DNA of 64,000 bases from Achromobacter sp. Marseille-Q4962 (GTDB lineage: Bacteria > Pseudomonadota > Gammaproteobacteria > Burkholderiales > Burkholderiaceae_B). This document shows, piece by piece, positions 49,335 through 58,128 of the stretch. How positions within the stretch are numbered: the stretch's first letter is position 1; every line of letters starts with the position of its first letter. The stretch lies in contig NZ_CALSFU010000009.1 in the NCBI RefSeq assembly GCF_943737005.1, positions 1-64,000 on the forward strand, in the 5' to 3' direction. The notes under the pieces are model-generated. The model was given only the letters and a program-made list of their open reading frames with translations. It searched no databases and had not been told where the DNA came from. A program made the translations under genes and the position numbers.

Positions 49335-50660
49335 TCAGGGCTGGGCGCGCAGCACGTCGGCCAGCACGCCGAACAGCTCGTCGATCTGCGCCTTCTCGAT
49401 GACGAGGGGCGGCGACAGCAACATGGTGTCGCCGGCCGAGCGGATCAGGCAGCCGCGCTCCAGGCAGGCGCGGTGCGCGGCGTAGGCGCGCTGTCCGGGC
49501 TTGCCGTCCTGCGGCGCCAGCTCGATGGCCGCCAGCAGGCCGATGTTGCGGATGTCCACCACGTGCGGCAGGCCCTTCAGGCTGTGGGCCGCGTCTTCCC
49601 AATAGGGCCACAGCGCGCGGGCGCGGCCGAACAGGCCCTCGCGGCGGAAGATGTCCAGCGTCGCCAGGCCCGCCGCGCACGCCACCGGATGACCCGAATA
49701 GGTATAGCCGTGCGACAGTTCGATGGCGCTTTCGGGCCCCTGCATGAAGGCTTCGTAGACAGGCTTGCGCACCAGGGTCGCGCCCATGGGGATGGCGCCG
49801 TTGGTCAGCCCCTTGGCGCTGGTGATGATGTCCGGCGTGACGCCGAAATACGAAGAGGCGAAGGCGCCGTCGATGCGGCCGAATGCGCAGATGACTTCGT
49901 CGAAGATGAGCAGGATGCCGTAGGCATCGCAGATCTGCCGCAGTTTCCGCAGATAGCCCTCGGGCGGCACCAGCAGCCCGGTGGATCCGGCCACAGGCTC
50001 CACGATGACGGCGGCGATGGTGGAGGCGTCGTGCAGCGCCACGATGCGTTCCAGCGCATCGGCCAGGTGGGCGCCCCAGCCGGGCTGGCCGCGGGAATAG
50101 GCCATCTGGTCGCGGTCGTAGGTGTGCGGCAGGTGGTCCACGTAGGGAAGCAGGTTGCCGAACGGTTTGCGGTGGCCGCCGATGCCGGAAACCGACAGGC
50201 CGCCGAAGCCCACGCCGTGATATGAGCGCTCGCGCCCGATGAGGCGCACGCGCTGGCCTTCGCCGCGCGCGCGATGGTAGCCCAGCGCGATTTTCAGCGC
50301 CGTGTCCACGGCTTCCGATCCCGAATTCGAGAAGAACACCTGGGTGAAGCCCTCCGGGGCTTCGTCGCACAGCGCCTGGGCGAGTTCGAAGGCCAGCGGG
50401 TGGCTCATCTGGAACGAGGGGGCGTAGTCCAGGTCGTGCGCGGTGCGTGAGATGGCATCGACGATTTCCGGACGCCGGTGTCCCGCGTTGACGCACCACA
50501 GGCCCGCAATGCCGTCGAGCACGCGTGAGCCGTCGGGCCGGATGTAATGCATGCCTTCGGCGGCGCTGAACAGCACCGGCGCCCGCTTATAACGGCGGTT
50601 GGCGGTAAAGGGCATCCAGTAGGCGTCGGGATGGATTTCGGAAACGGCGGTAGAGGGCAT
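49335..50660 (-). CDS. Class III omega-aminotransferase
   Basis: A 441-residue PLP aminotransferase of the beta-alanine/omega-amino acid:pyruvate type. The PLP lysine is Lys283 in SAKGLTNG, and FFSNSGSEAVDTALKIA, DEVICAFGR and HGYTYSGHP follow the class III pattern. MPFTANRRYKRAPVL resembles omega-amino acid:pyruvate transaminases. Amino donors could be an amine or beta-amino acid. It lies downstream of the GntR regulator and has its own dyad-bearing promoter at 50696-50721. Confidence 0.9.
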   Translation of the reverse strand: MPSTAVSEIHPDAYWMPFTANRRYKRAPVLFSAAEGMHYIRPDGSRVLDGIAGLWCVNAGHRRPEIVDAISRTAHDLDYAPSFQMSHPLAFELAQALCDEAPEGFTQVFFSNSGSEAVDTALKIALGYHRARGEGQRVRLIGRERSYHGVGFGGLSVSGIGGHRKPFGNLLPYVDHLPHTYDRDQMAYSRGQPGWGAHLADALERIVALHDASTIAAVIVEPVAGSTGLLVPPEGYLRKLRQICDAYGILLIFDEVICAFGRIDGAFASSYFGVTPDIITSAKGLTNGAIPMGATLVRKPVYEAFMQGPESAIELSHGYTYSGHPVACAAGLATLDIFRREGLFGRARALWPYWEDAAHSLKGLPHVVDIRNIGLLAAIELAPQDGKPGQRAYAAHRACLERGCLIRSAGDTMLLSPPLVIEKAQIDELFGVLADVLRAQP

Positions 50661-50695
50661 GGGTAACCTGCGGAAAGGCCAAGAGGTTCTTCATT

Positions 50696-50721
50696 TTGTA
50701 TTAAACGAATTATAAATACAA
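50696..50721. promoter_or_regulatory. 26-bp dyad before the aminotransferase gene
   Basis: TTGTATT at 50696-50702 and AATACAA at 50715-50721 around a 12-base AT-rich spacer. TTGTA...TACAA ends are typical of operators of FCD-type GntR regulators. The same total length and TTG/TACAA ends recur at 51768-51793. Confidence 0.6.
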
Positions 50722-50800
50722 TATGGAAAACCCAGGGCGTGCCGCGAACCCGCGTGCGCACGCGGCCGCCGGCGGCGGAGGCGCGGGGGAAGCAGGGGGC

Positions 50801-51682
50801 TCAGGATGCCTGCAGCGAGGTCTTCAGGTGGCGGCGCATGAGCTGAGAGGCCCATTCCAGGTCGCCGGCCTCGACCGCCTCGATGATCTGCAGGTGCTCG
50901 CGGCTGGAGCTGACGAAGCGGGCGTCGCGGTAAAAGGCGGCGTGCTCTTCCAGGCGCCGCAGCTGGTTCTGCTGCTGCACGGCCTGCAGGATGTAGCGGT
51001 TGCCCGAGAAGCGCGCCAGCATCTCGTGGAACGAGGCGTTCAGCGCGAAGAATTCGGTGGCGGATATCTCGGCGTCGGGCCGCGCGATCAGGGCTTCGTG
51101 GGCCGCGCGCATGCGCGCCAGGGCGTCGCGGTCGGCATGGAAGCCCGGCTCCAGCAGCCCGGCGCATTCCACCGTCATGCGGAAGCGGTAGCTTTCGGCC
51201 AGCGCCTCGGGGCTTTCCAGCGAAGGCGCGAACTGCCAGCCGTGGCCCTTGCGCTTTTCGATCAGCCCGTCGGCCGAGAGCCGCAGCAGCGTCTTGTTCA
51301 GCACGCTGCGCGGCGCGTCGTAGCGCTGGATCAGTTCGCGCTCGGTAAAAGTTTCCGGCAGGCTGCGGCTGGCGCGGTCGTCGATGAGGCGGCGGTACAG
51401 CTCTTCCTGCGTAGGGCCGGCGCCCTCGATGGCGGGCGGCTGACCGGCGACGTGCTCGGCCACCGTGTAGCCGCTGTTGGGGCGATGGCGGATGAGGCCC
51501 TGGCCCGCGAGCAGCCGCAGCGCGCCACGCACCGGCGTGCGAGACACGCCGTACGAGGCCGCCAGCGTTTCTTCCGAAAGATGCTCGCCGGGCCGATGGC
51601 GCCCGCCCACGATGTCGCGCGCGATCTGGCGGGCCAGGTCGACTTGCAGGGGCGTGGGGCGGAAAGCGGCGGCTGGGGGCAT
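50801..51682 (-). CDS. GntR-family (FCD) regulator with two winged helices
   Basis: A 293-residue regulator: a canonical GntR winged helix (about 10-75, HLSEETLAASYGVSRTPVRGALRLL), then a second winged-helix-like region (about 90-150, FTERELIQRYDAPRSVLNKTLLRLSADGLIEKR), then the FCD effector domain (about 160-285). FCD regulators normally have only one such domain and about 230 residues. It is divergent from the C45 hydrolase operon and upstream of the aminotransferase. It probably controls both, through the paired dyads. Confidence 0.87.
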   Translation of the reverse strand: MPPAAAFRPTPLQVDLARQIARDIVGGRHRPGEHLSEETLAASYGVSRTPVRGALRLLAGQGLIRHRPNSGYTVAEHVAGQPPAIEGAGPTQEELYRRLIDDRASRSLPETFTERELIQRYDAPRSVLNKTLLRLSADGLIEKRKGHGWQFAPSLESPEALAESYRFRMTVECAGLLEPGFHADRDALARMRAAHEALIARPDAEISATEFFALNASFHEMLARFSGNRYILQAVQQQNQLRRLEEHAAFYRDARFVSSSREHLQIIEAVEAGDLEWASQLMRRHLKTSLQAS

Positions 51683-51767
51683 GGGTCGGGCGCGCGGTGT
51701 CTTGCGGAAAGGGGCAATGGTAACGGAGGGCGGGCGCGGCGCACGCCGCCCAGGGGAAACCCTGATA

Positions 51768-51793
51768 TTGAACTTTTATCTATGTTAGTACAA
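51768..51793. promoter_or_regulatory. 26-bp dyad-like site before the C45 hydrolase operon
   Basis: Begins TTGAAC and ends GTACAA, 30 bases before the hydrolase start; the reverse strand begins TTGTACTAA against TTGTATTAA of the site at 50696. TTGAAC (51768-51773) and CAAAAT (51791-51796) are 17 apart and may be the promoter covered by the operator. Confidence 0.5.
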
Positions 51794-51822
51794 AATTTCG
51801 CCATCTTGTTCGGAGCAATCGC

Positions 51823-52929
51823 GTGACCCTGCCTACCCCCTTTCCCCTGGTCGACGTCCAGGGCAGTCCCTACGAACGCGGCCGCCAGCATGGCGCCGCC
51901 GTGCCGGAGCGCGTCGCGCGCAGCGTGGCCTTGTACCGCGGGCAGCTCGAGCGCCGCGGCGTGGGCGCCGACCGCCTCAGGGCGCTGGCGCGCGCCATGG
52001 TGCCGGTGGTGGGCGACTACGACGCCGGCTACCTCGAAGAACTGCGCGGCATTGCCGATGGCGCCGGGCAGGCGCTGGAAGACGTGGTGGTCATCAACTG
52101 CCGCACCGAAATGATGTTCGGCCACGCGGAAATCGGCCGCGCGCGCGCCGGGCTGGACGACGGATGCACCGGCCTCGTCGTGCTGCCCGAGGCGGCGGCC
52201 GGCGGCAAGCTCATGCACGCCCACAACTGGGACTGGCGCGAAGAATGCGTGGACACGGGCATCGTGGTGCGCATGCGCCGCGAAGACGGCCCCGACCTGC
52301 TGATGTTCACCGAGGCGGGCAGCCTGGCGCGCCACGGCTTCAACAGCGCCGGTGTGTCGCTGTCGGGCAATTTCCTGTCCTGCGAGCAGGACTACCAGCG
52401 CCCGGCCGAGGTGCCGCTGGTGCTGGTGCGGCGCAAGATGCTGGAAGCCGTCAACATCTGCAACGCCATGAAGGTGCTGTGGGCCTCGCGCCGCTTCTGC
52501 TCCAACAACCTCATGTTGGCCCAGGCCGCCGGCGAGGCCGTGAACCTGGAGTGCGCGCCGGACGAGATCTTCTGGATCACGCCGGAAAACGGCCTGCTGG
52601 TGCACGCCAATCACTGGATCAGCGCGCCGGCCCGCGTCAAGCTGCAGGATCGCGGCCTGGCCGCCAATCCGGATTCGATCTACCGGCAGCGGCGGGTGCA
52701 GGCCATGCTGGAAAACGCGCGCCGCCAGGTGGACTGGCACACGGTCAAGCGCATTCTGGCCGACGATTTCGCCGCGCCCGACGGCGTGCTGCGCTCGCCC
52801 AAGCCCGCCAGCTTCGACAGTATCTCCGCCACGGTCGCGACCACCCTGATGGAGCCCGCCAGCGGCCTGATGTGGATCGCGCGCCAGCCCTATGCGGGGC
52901 GCAATTACGCCGAGTACCGCCTCTTCTGA
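51823..52929 (+). CDS. C45 Ntn-hydrolase / acyl-CoA:6-aminopenicillanate acyltransferase-like
   Basis: A 368-residue cytosolic protein (no signal) of peptidase family C45. Autocleavage before Cys115 (DDGCTGLVVL) would give the N-terminal nucleophile; AHNWDWREE follows, a family hallmark. Members cleave or transfer acyl groups on amino groups, as in penicillin acyltransferase, and others hydrolyse N-acyl amides. It starts from GTG 51823 and leads the operon of the peptide-type ABC importer, which suggests that an N-acyl compound is brought in and split here. The substrate is unknown. Confidence 0.84.
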   Translation: MTLPTPFPLVDVQGSPYERGRQHGAAVPERVARSVALYRGQLERRGVGADRLRALARAMVPVVGDYDAGYLEELRGIADGAGQALEDVVVINCRTEMMFGHAEIGRARAGLDDGCTGLVVLPEAAAGGKLMHAHNWDWREECVDTGIVVRMRREDGPDLLMFTEAGSLARHGFNSAGVSLSGNFLSCEQDYQRPAEVPLVLVRRKMLEAVNICNAMKVLWASRRFCSNNLMLAQAAGEAVNLECAPDEIFWITPENGLLVHANHWISAPARVKLQDRGLAANPDSIYRQRRVQAMLENARRQVDWHTVKRILADDFAAPDGVLRSPKPASFDSISATVATTLMEPASGLMWIARQPYAGRNYAEYRLF

Positions 52930-52979
52930 GGCCGACCGCTCACTGACGGCGGCCCAGGCCGCTCTTGGAGGTGCATTCC

Positions 52980-54554
52980 ATGACACATTTCCCCATGACT
53001 GGTCCGGCCCGTCTTGCCGGCGCGCTGTGCGCGGCGGCGTTCGCCGCGGCGAACGCGCCGGCCGCCGCCCAGGCCGCGCCCGCGCCGCCCGAAATCCGCT
53101 ACGCCGAGGGGGCGGGCACGCCCACGTCGCTGCCGGGCGGCCGGGGCCGCAATACGTCCACCGACAACGTGCTGGCGCACGTGGTGGAGTCGCTGGTGGC
53201 GCTGCGCGCCGACATGAGCGTGGCGCCCATGCTGGCCGACAGCTGGACGCTGTCCGAGGACAAGCGCGCCTACACGTTCAAGCTGCGCCATGGCGTCACG
53301 TTCCACGACGGCAGGCCCCTCACCTCGGCCGAAGTGAAGTGGAGCTACGACTACCTGACCGGGCCGGCCTCGGAGTACGCGTGCAAGAACCTGTACGACG
53401 GCAGCAAGGGCGCCAAGGTGGTGGCGGTGGAAACGCCGGACCCTTCCACGGTGGTGATGCGCCTGGCCGAGCCCTATGCGCTGTTCCTCGATCAGATGGC
53501 CAGCGTGCAATGTCCCATGGCCGTGCTCAGCCCGTCCAGCGTGGATGGCGAGGGCAAGTGGATCCGGCCGGTCGGCACCGGGCCCTATGTGTTCGCCGAC
53601 TGGAAAAAGGAGCAGTACGTCGAGCTCAGGCCCTATGCGGCCTACCAGCCCCGGGAGGAAGCGCCCAGCGGCATGGCGGGGCGCAAGCAGGCACTGGCCG
53701 GGGTGCGCTTCGTGGTGATTCCCGACGCCGCCGCGCAGAAGGCCGCGCTGATGGCGGGCCAGGTCGATGCGTACAACGCCGACGAGGACAACCTGCCCGC
53801 GCGCGATCCGCGCTGGAGCATCGTCACCGAGCAGGGCCTGGACACCGTGACCCTGCTGATGCAGACGCGCGACCCGCTGCTGGCCAAGCCGGAAATGCGC
53901 CGCGCCATCGCGCTAGCGCTGGATTTTCCCGCCATCGCGCGGGCGTTGAGCAATGGCAACGCGCCGTACAACCCGTCGCTGGTGCCCACGTCCAGCACAT
54001 ACTATGGCGCCGCCGAGCGCGCCGGCTACGAAAAGAACCTGGACGAGGCCAGGAAGCTGCTGCAGGCCGCCGGATACCATGGCGAGACGCTCAAGCTGCA
54101 GACCAGCAAGCGCTACCCTTATCTCTATCGCGTCGCCGTGGTGACGCAGCAGCTGCTGAACAAGGCGGGCATCAAGTCAGAGCTGGAGATGCTCGAATGG
54201 GGCGCCCAGGTGTCGAATTTCCGCGAGGGCAGGTTCCAGCTCATGGCCTTCGCCTATTCCGCGCGCACCGAGCCGGCGCTGCTGTTTCGCGACGTGATCG
54301 GCGACAAGTCGCGCACGCCGATGGCGCAATGGGAAAGCCCCGACGCGGCGGCCATCCTGGACGGCATCGAGGCCGAGCCCGACCCGGCCCGGCGCCAGCA
54401 GGCGTTCGACCGCCTGCACGCGCTGATGCTGCGCGACGCGCCGCTGCTCATGTACTACAACAAGCCGGGCTATGTCGTGGTTTCCAGCAAGCTGCACGGC
54501 TATACGGGCTGGCCGCTGCGCAAGCCGCGATTCTTCAACGTGACCAAGAACTGA
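52980..54554 (+). CDS. ABC peptide-type periplasmic receptor (SBP family 5)
   Basis: A 524-residue receptor of the DppA/OppA/GsiB class. The signal peptide (ALCAAAFAAANAPAAAQAAP) is followed by the family 5 features DNVLAHVVESLVAL, DSWTLSEDKRAYTFKLRHGVTFHDG and PVGTGPYVFADWKKE. ATG 52980 has GGAGG eight bases before it. It lies 51 bases after the hydrolase and 7 before the first permease gene. Ligands of this class are di- and oligopeptides, glutathione, haem or nickel; the substrate here is open. Confidence 0.9.
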   Translation: MTHFPMTGPARLAGALCAAAFAAANAPAAAQAAPAPPEIRYAEGAGTPTSLPGGRGRNTSTDNVLAHVVESLVALRADMSVAPMLADSWTLSEDKRAYTFKLRHGVTFHDGRPLTSAEVKWSYDYLTGPASEYACKNLYDGSKGAKVVAVETPDPSTVVMRLAEPYALFLDQMASVQCPMAVLSPSSVDGEGKWIRPVGTGPYVFADWKKEQYVELRPYAAYQPREEAPSGMAGRKQALAGVRFVVIPDAAAQKAALMAGQVDAYNADEDNLPARDPRWSIVTEQGLDTVTLLMQTRDPLLAKPEMRRAIALALDFPAIARALSNGNAPYNPSLVPTSSTYYGAAERAGYEKNLDEARKLLQAAGYHGETLKLQTSKRYPYLYRVAVVTQQLLNKAGIKSELEMLEWGAQVSNFREGRFQLMAFAYSARTEPALLFRDVIGDKSRTPMAQWESPDAAAILDGIEAEPDPARRQQAFDRLHALMLRDAPLLMYYNKPGYVVVSSKLHGYTGWPLRKPRFFNVTKN

Positions 54555-54560
54555 GGCGTC

Positions 54561-55505
54561 GTGCTGGGCTACATCATCAAGCGCATCGCCGCCGCGGTGC
54601 CCACCGTCATCGTCGTGACCGTGCTGGTTTTCGCGCTGATCCGCGCCATTCCCGGCGACCCGGCGGCGCTCATGCTGGGCGACATCGACAACCCGGCGCT
54701 GCTGGCCGAGATGCGGCACGGGCTGGGGCTGGACCGGCCGGTGGCCGAGCAGTTTCTCATCTGGGTGCGCCACGTCTTCAGCGGCGACCTGGGCATGTCG
54801 ATTGCCCGGCGCGAACCGGTCATGCATCTGGTGCTGAGCCACTTCGCCGTGACTGCCCAGGTAGTGCTGAGCGCCACGCTGCTGGCCTGCCTGGTGGCGG
54901 TGCCGGCAGGCATGATCGCGGCCTGGCGCCAGAACCGGCGCGCCGACACGGCCATCGTCTCGACCTCCATTCTGTTCGTCTCCATGCCCAGCTTCTGGGT
55001 GGGCATCCTGCTCATCTGGCTGTTCGGCGTAAAGCTGAACTGGCTGCCCGTCTACGGCTTCGAGTCGGTGGCGCAGGCCGGGCCGTCGGCGCTGCGCTAT
55101 CTCGTGCTGCCGGTGTGCGCCATCGTGCTCACGGAGATCGCGGCCATCACCCGCATGATGCGCGCCAGCACCATCGAGACGCTGCGGCTGGAGTACGTGG
55201 CGCACGCGCGCGCCAAGGGGCTGCCCGAGCGGCGCGTCATGCTGCGCCACGTGCTGCCGAACTCCTTCGGGCCCACGCTGACCGTCATCGGGCTGATGCT
55301 GGGGCACCTGTTGTCGGGCGCGGCGGTAATCGAAACCGTGTTCACGCTGCCCGGCATCGGCCGCCTGCTCGTGGAAAGCATCTATGCCCGCGATTATCCG
55401 GTCGTGCAGGGCTGCCTGCTGTTCATCGCGCTGCTGTATGTGGGCGTCAACCTGCTGGTGGACCTGCTTTATCCGCTCTTCGACCCGCGCGTGAAATTGC
55501 AATAG
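54561..55505 (+). CDS. ABC peptide permease, DppB/GsiC type
   Basis: A 314-residue inner-membrane permease: six membrane spans, N-terminal MLGYIIKRIAAAVPTVIVV, and the EAA loop ARAKGLPERRVMLRHVLPN. It begins with GTG 54561. It pairs with the next gene as the heterodimeric channel. Confidence 0.92.
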   Translation: MLGYIIKRIAAAVPTVIVVTVLVFALIRAIPGDPAALMLGDIDNPALLAEMRHGLGLDRPVAEQFLIWVRHVFSGDLGMSIARREPVMHLVLSHFAVTAQVVLSATLLACLVAVPAGMIAAWRQNRRADTAIVSTSILFVSMPSFWVGILLIWLFGVKLNWLPVYGFESVAQAGPSALRYLVLPVCAIVLTEIAAITRMMRASTIETLRLEYVAHARAKGLPERRVMLRHVLPNSFGPTLTVIGLMLGHLLSGAAVIETVFTLPGIGRLLVESIYARDYPVVQGCLLFIALLYVGVNLLVDLLYPLFDPRVKLQ

Positions 55506-55512
55506 GACGGAC

Positions 55513-56337
55513 ATGAACATCTTCAAGAACACCAATGCGCTGCTGGGCGGGCTGCTGGTCGGGGCAGTGGTGCTGATGGCCCTGGTGGGGCTGGTCTATA
55601 CCCCGCACGATCCGCTGGAGGGCGACCTGCTGGCGCGCTTTTCGCCGCCGTCGGCGCAATACTGGCTGGGCACGGACGAGTTCGGCCGCGACGTGCTGTC
55701 GCGGCTCATGGCCGGGGCCGGCGTGAGCGTGGCCGTCAGCCTGTGCTCGGTGGCCCTGGCCCTGGCGCTGGGCACGGCTGTCGGCGTCACGGCGGGATAC
55801 GCGGGCGGCTGGGCGGACCGCGGCATCATGGTGCTGGTGGAATCGGTCATGGCCTTTCCGGGGCTGCTGCTCGCGCTGGGCATCATGACGGTGCTCGGCC
55901 CGTCGAAATGGGGCGTGGTGCTGGCCCTGGGCCTGGCCTACACGCCTTCGGTGGCGCGCATCGCGCGCGGCGCGGCGCTGTCGCTGCGTCAGCGCGATTT
56001 CGTGGTGGCGTCGCGCGCCACGGGGCATGGCGGCCTCTGGACCGTCTTCCGCCACGTGCTGCCCAATTGCGTGGCGCCCCTGCTGATCTTCTCCACCTCG
56101 CTGTTCGGCTCCGCGCTGCTGGCCGAAAGCGCCTTGAGCTTTCTCGGGCTGGGCGTGCCGCCGCCGCTGGCCACCTGGGGCGGCATGCTTTCGGAAAGCC
56201 GCAACGCAATGGACCAGGCCATCTGGCTGGCCGTGTTTCCCGGCGCCATGATCTCGCTGAGTCTCCTGGGCATCAACCTGCTGGGCGACGCGGTGCGGGA
56301 CCGCCTCGATCCGCGCATGAGAGGAGTCATGGCATGA
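55513..56337 (+). CDS. ABC peptide permease, DppC/GsiD type
   Basis: A 274-residue partner permease with about six membrane spans, the EAA loop RATGHGGLWTVFRHVLPN and the typical N-terminal periplasmic motif YWLGTDEFGRDVLSRL. It starts seven bases after the DppB-like gene. Its stop overlaps the ATPase start by four bases (ATGA), so the three genes are co-translated. Confidence 0.92.
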   Translation: MNIFKNTNALLGGLLVGAVVLMALVGLVYTPHDPLEGDLLARFSPPSAQYWLGTDEFGRDVLSRLMAGAGVSVAVSLCSVALALALGTAVGVTAGYAGGWADRGIMVLVESVMAFPGLLLALGIMTVLGPSKWGVVLALGLAYTPSVARIARGAALSLRQRDFVVASRATGHGGLWTVFRHVLPNCVAPLLIFSTSLFGSALLAESALSFLGLGVPPPLATWGGMLSESRNAMDQAIWLAVFPGAMISLSLLGINLLGDAVRDRLDPRMRGVMA

Positions 56338-58121
56338 GCGACGTGCAGCCTCGCCGCAACGTTCACGACGGTCCGCCGCCCGTCCTGCTGTCGGTGCGCG
56401 ACCTGGAGATCCGCTTCCCTGGCCGCGGGGACGCGGCGCCCGTGGTCGATCGCGTATCTTTCGACCTGCGCGCGGGCGAATCACTGTCCATCGTGGGCGA
56501 GTCGGGCAGCGGCAAGACCCTCATCGGCAAAACCCTGCTGGGTCTGCTGCCCGACGCGGCCCGTGTCGCCGCCGGCCAGGCGCTGTTCGAGGGCGCCGAC
56601 CTGCTGCGGCAGGATGCCCGGCAATGGCGCGCCACGCGCGGCGCCGGCATCGGCATGGTGTTCCAGGAGCCCATGGTGTCGCTCAACCCCGCGCTGCGCG
56701 TGGGAGAGCAGCTCATCGAGGCGCTGGTGCCGCGCCGAGGCATGGACCGGCGCCAGGCATGGGAAGCCGCCGTGGCCATGCTGGAGCGGGTGCGCGTGCG
56801 CGATGCGCGCGACTGCATGAAGCGCTTTCCGCACGAGTTCTCGGGAGGCATGCGCCAGCGCATTTTGCTGGCCGGCGTCATGCTGCTCAAGCCGCGGCTG
56901 CTGATCGCCGACGAACCCACCACCGCGCTGGACTGCGTGGTGCAGAAGGAAGTGCTGGACCTCATGTGCGAACTCACGCGCGAGGAGGGCACGGCGCTGA
57001 TCTTCATCAGCCACAACCTGGCGCTGGTGGCCGCCTACACCCAGCGCGTGCTGGTCATGCGCCGGGGGCGGGCCGTGGAAGCCGGCCCCGTGGCGCAGGT
57101 GCTGTCGCGGCCGGCCGATCCCTATACCCTGGGCCTGCTGGACGCGCTGCCCAAGCGCGGCCCGGCGCGCCGGACGCCGGACGCGCCGCCCATCCTGGAG
57201 GTCGCCGACCTGGCCGTGGACTACACGGTGCGCAAAGGCTGGCGCGGCAGCCGCCGGGTGCGCGCCCTGCATCGCGCCACGTTTGCGGTGGCGCCGGGAG
57301 AAACCCTGGCCATCGTGGGCGAATCCGGCAGCGGCAAGACCACCGCCATGATGGCCATCCTGGGCCTGGTTCCGCGTGCGGGCGGCCGCATCGCGCTGGC
57401 CGGGCAGGAACTGCCCGCGGGCGGCGCAGGGGCGGCCTGGCGGGCCGCGCGCCGCCGCATCCAGATGGTGTTCCAGGATCCGTACTCCTCGCTCGATCCG
57501 CGCATGCGCATCGCGGACCTGGTCGGCGAAGGGCTGCGGCTGGAGCCGGGGCTGACTGCCTCGGAACGCCGCGCCCGCGTGGACCAGGCGCTGCGCGACG
57601 TGGGGCTGGGCGACGGCTACGCCGGACGCTATGCGCACGAACTGTCGGGCGGGCAGCGCCAGCGCGTGGCCATTGCCCGCGCCCTGGTGTTGCGCCCGGA
57701 AGTCATCATCGCCGACGAGCCGGTATCGGCGCTGGACGTGACCGTGCAGAAGCAGGTGCTGGACACGCTGATGGACCTGCAGCGCGCGTACGGCTTTGCC
57801 TGCCTGCTGATCTCGCACGACCTGGGCGTGGTCGAGCAGATCGCCGACCGCGTGGTGGTGATGCTGCGCGGCCATATCGTGGAAGAGGGCACGCGCGACC
57901 AGGTGTTCGACCTGCCCACGCATCCGTACACGCGCAGGCTGCTGCAGGCCGTGCCCGAATTGCGCGGAGACCGCGAGCGCGGCTTTCGCGTCGAGGTGCG
58001 CGATTTGCCCGGCGAGGGCGCGGGCCGGGGCTGCTTCGATCCCGTGTCGGGCGGGGGCGAGCCGCGCATGGCGCCGGTGCCCGCCTCGGGCGCCATGCAC
58101 CGCGTGGCGATGGCGGCTTGA
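56334..58121 (+). CDS. Fused double ABC ATPase of a peptide importer (DppD-DppF/GsiA type)
   Basis: A 595-residue protein with two complete ATPase domains. First: Walker A GESGSGKT starting at residue 55, signature FSGGMRQRI, Walker B LLIADEPTTALD. Second: GESGSGKT starting at residue 329, LSGGQRQRV, IIADEPVSALD. The layout is that of the glutathione importer ATPase GsiA. In E. coli the gsi operon likewise starts with an Ntn-hydrolase gene (iaaA), an unrelated family but a similar arrangement. The C-terminus lacks the usual oligopeptide-type Cys cluster of many DppF proteins. Confidence 0.92.
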   Translation: MSDVQPRRNVHDGPPPVLLSVRDLEIRFPGRGDAAPVVDRVSFDLRAGESLSIVGESGSGKTLIGKTLLGLLPDAARVAAGQALFEGADLLRQDARQWRATRGAGIGMVFQEPMVSLNPALRVGEQLIEALVPRRGMDRRQAWEAAVAMLERVRVRDARDCMKRFPHEFSGGMRQRILLAGVMLLKPRLLIADEPTTALDCVVQKEVLDLMCELTREEGTALIFISHNLALVAAYTQRVLVMRRGRAVEAGPVAQVLSRPADPYTLGLLDALPKRGPARRTPDAPPILEVADLAVDYTVRKGWRGSRRVRALHRATFAVAPGETLAIVGESGSGKTTAMMAILGLVPRAGGRIALAGQELPAGGAGAAWRAARRRIQMVFQDPYSSLDPRMRIADLVGEGLRLEPGLTASERRARVDQALRDVGLGDGYAGRYAHELSGGQRQRVAIARALVLRPEVIIADEPVSALDVTVQKQVLDTLMDLQRAYGFACLLISHDLGVVEQIADRVVVMLRGHIVEEGTRDQVFDLPTHPYTRRLLQAVPELRGDRERGFRVEVRDLPGEGAGRGCFDPVSGGGEPRMAPVPASGAMHRVAMAA

Positions 58122-58128
58122 GCCGCCT

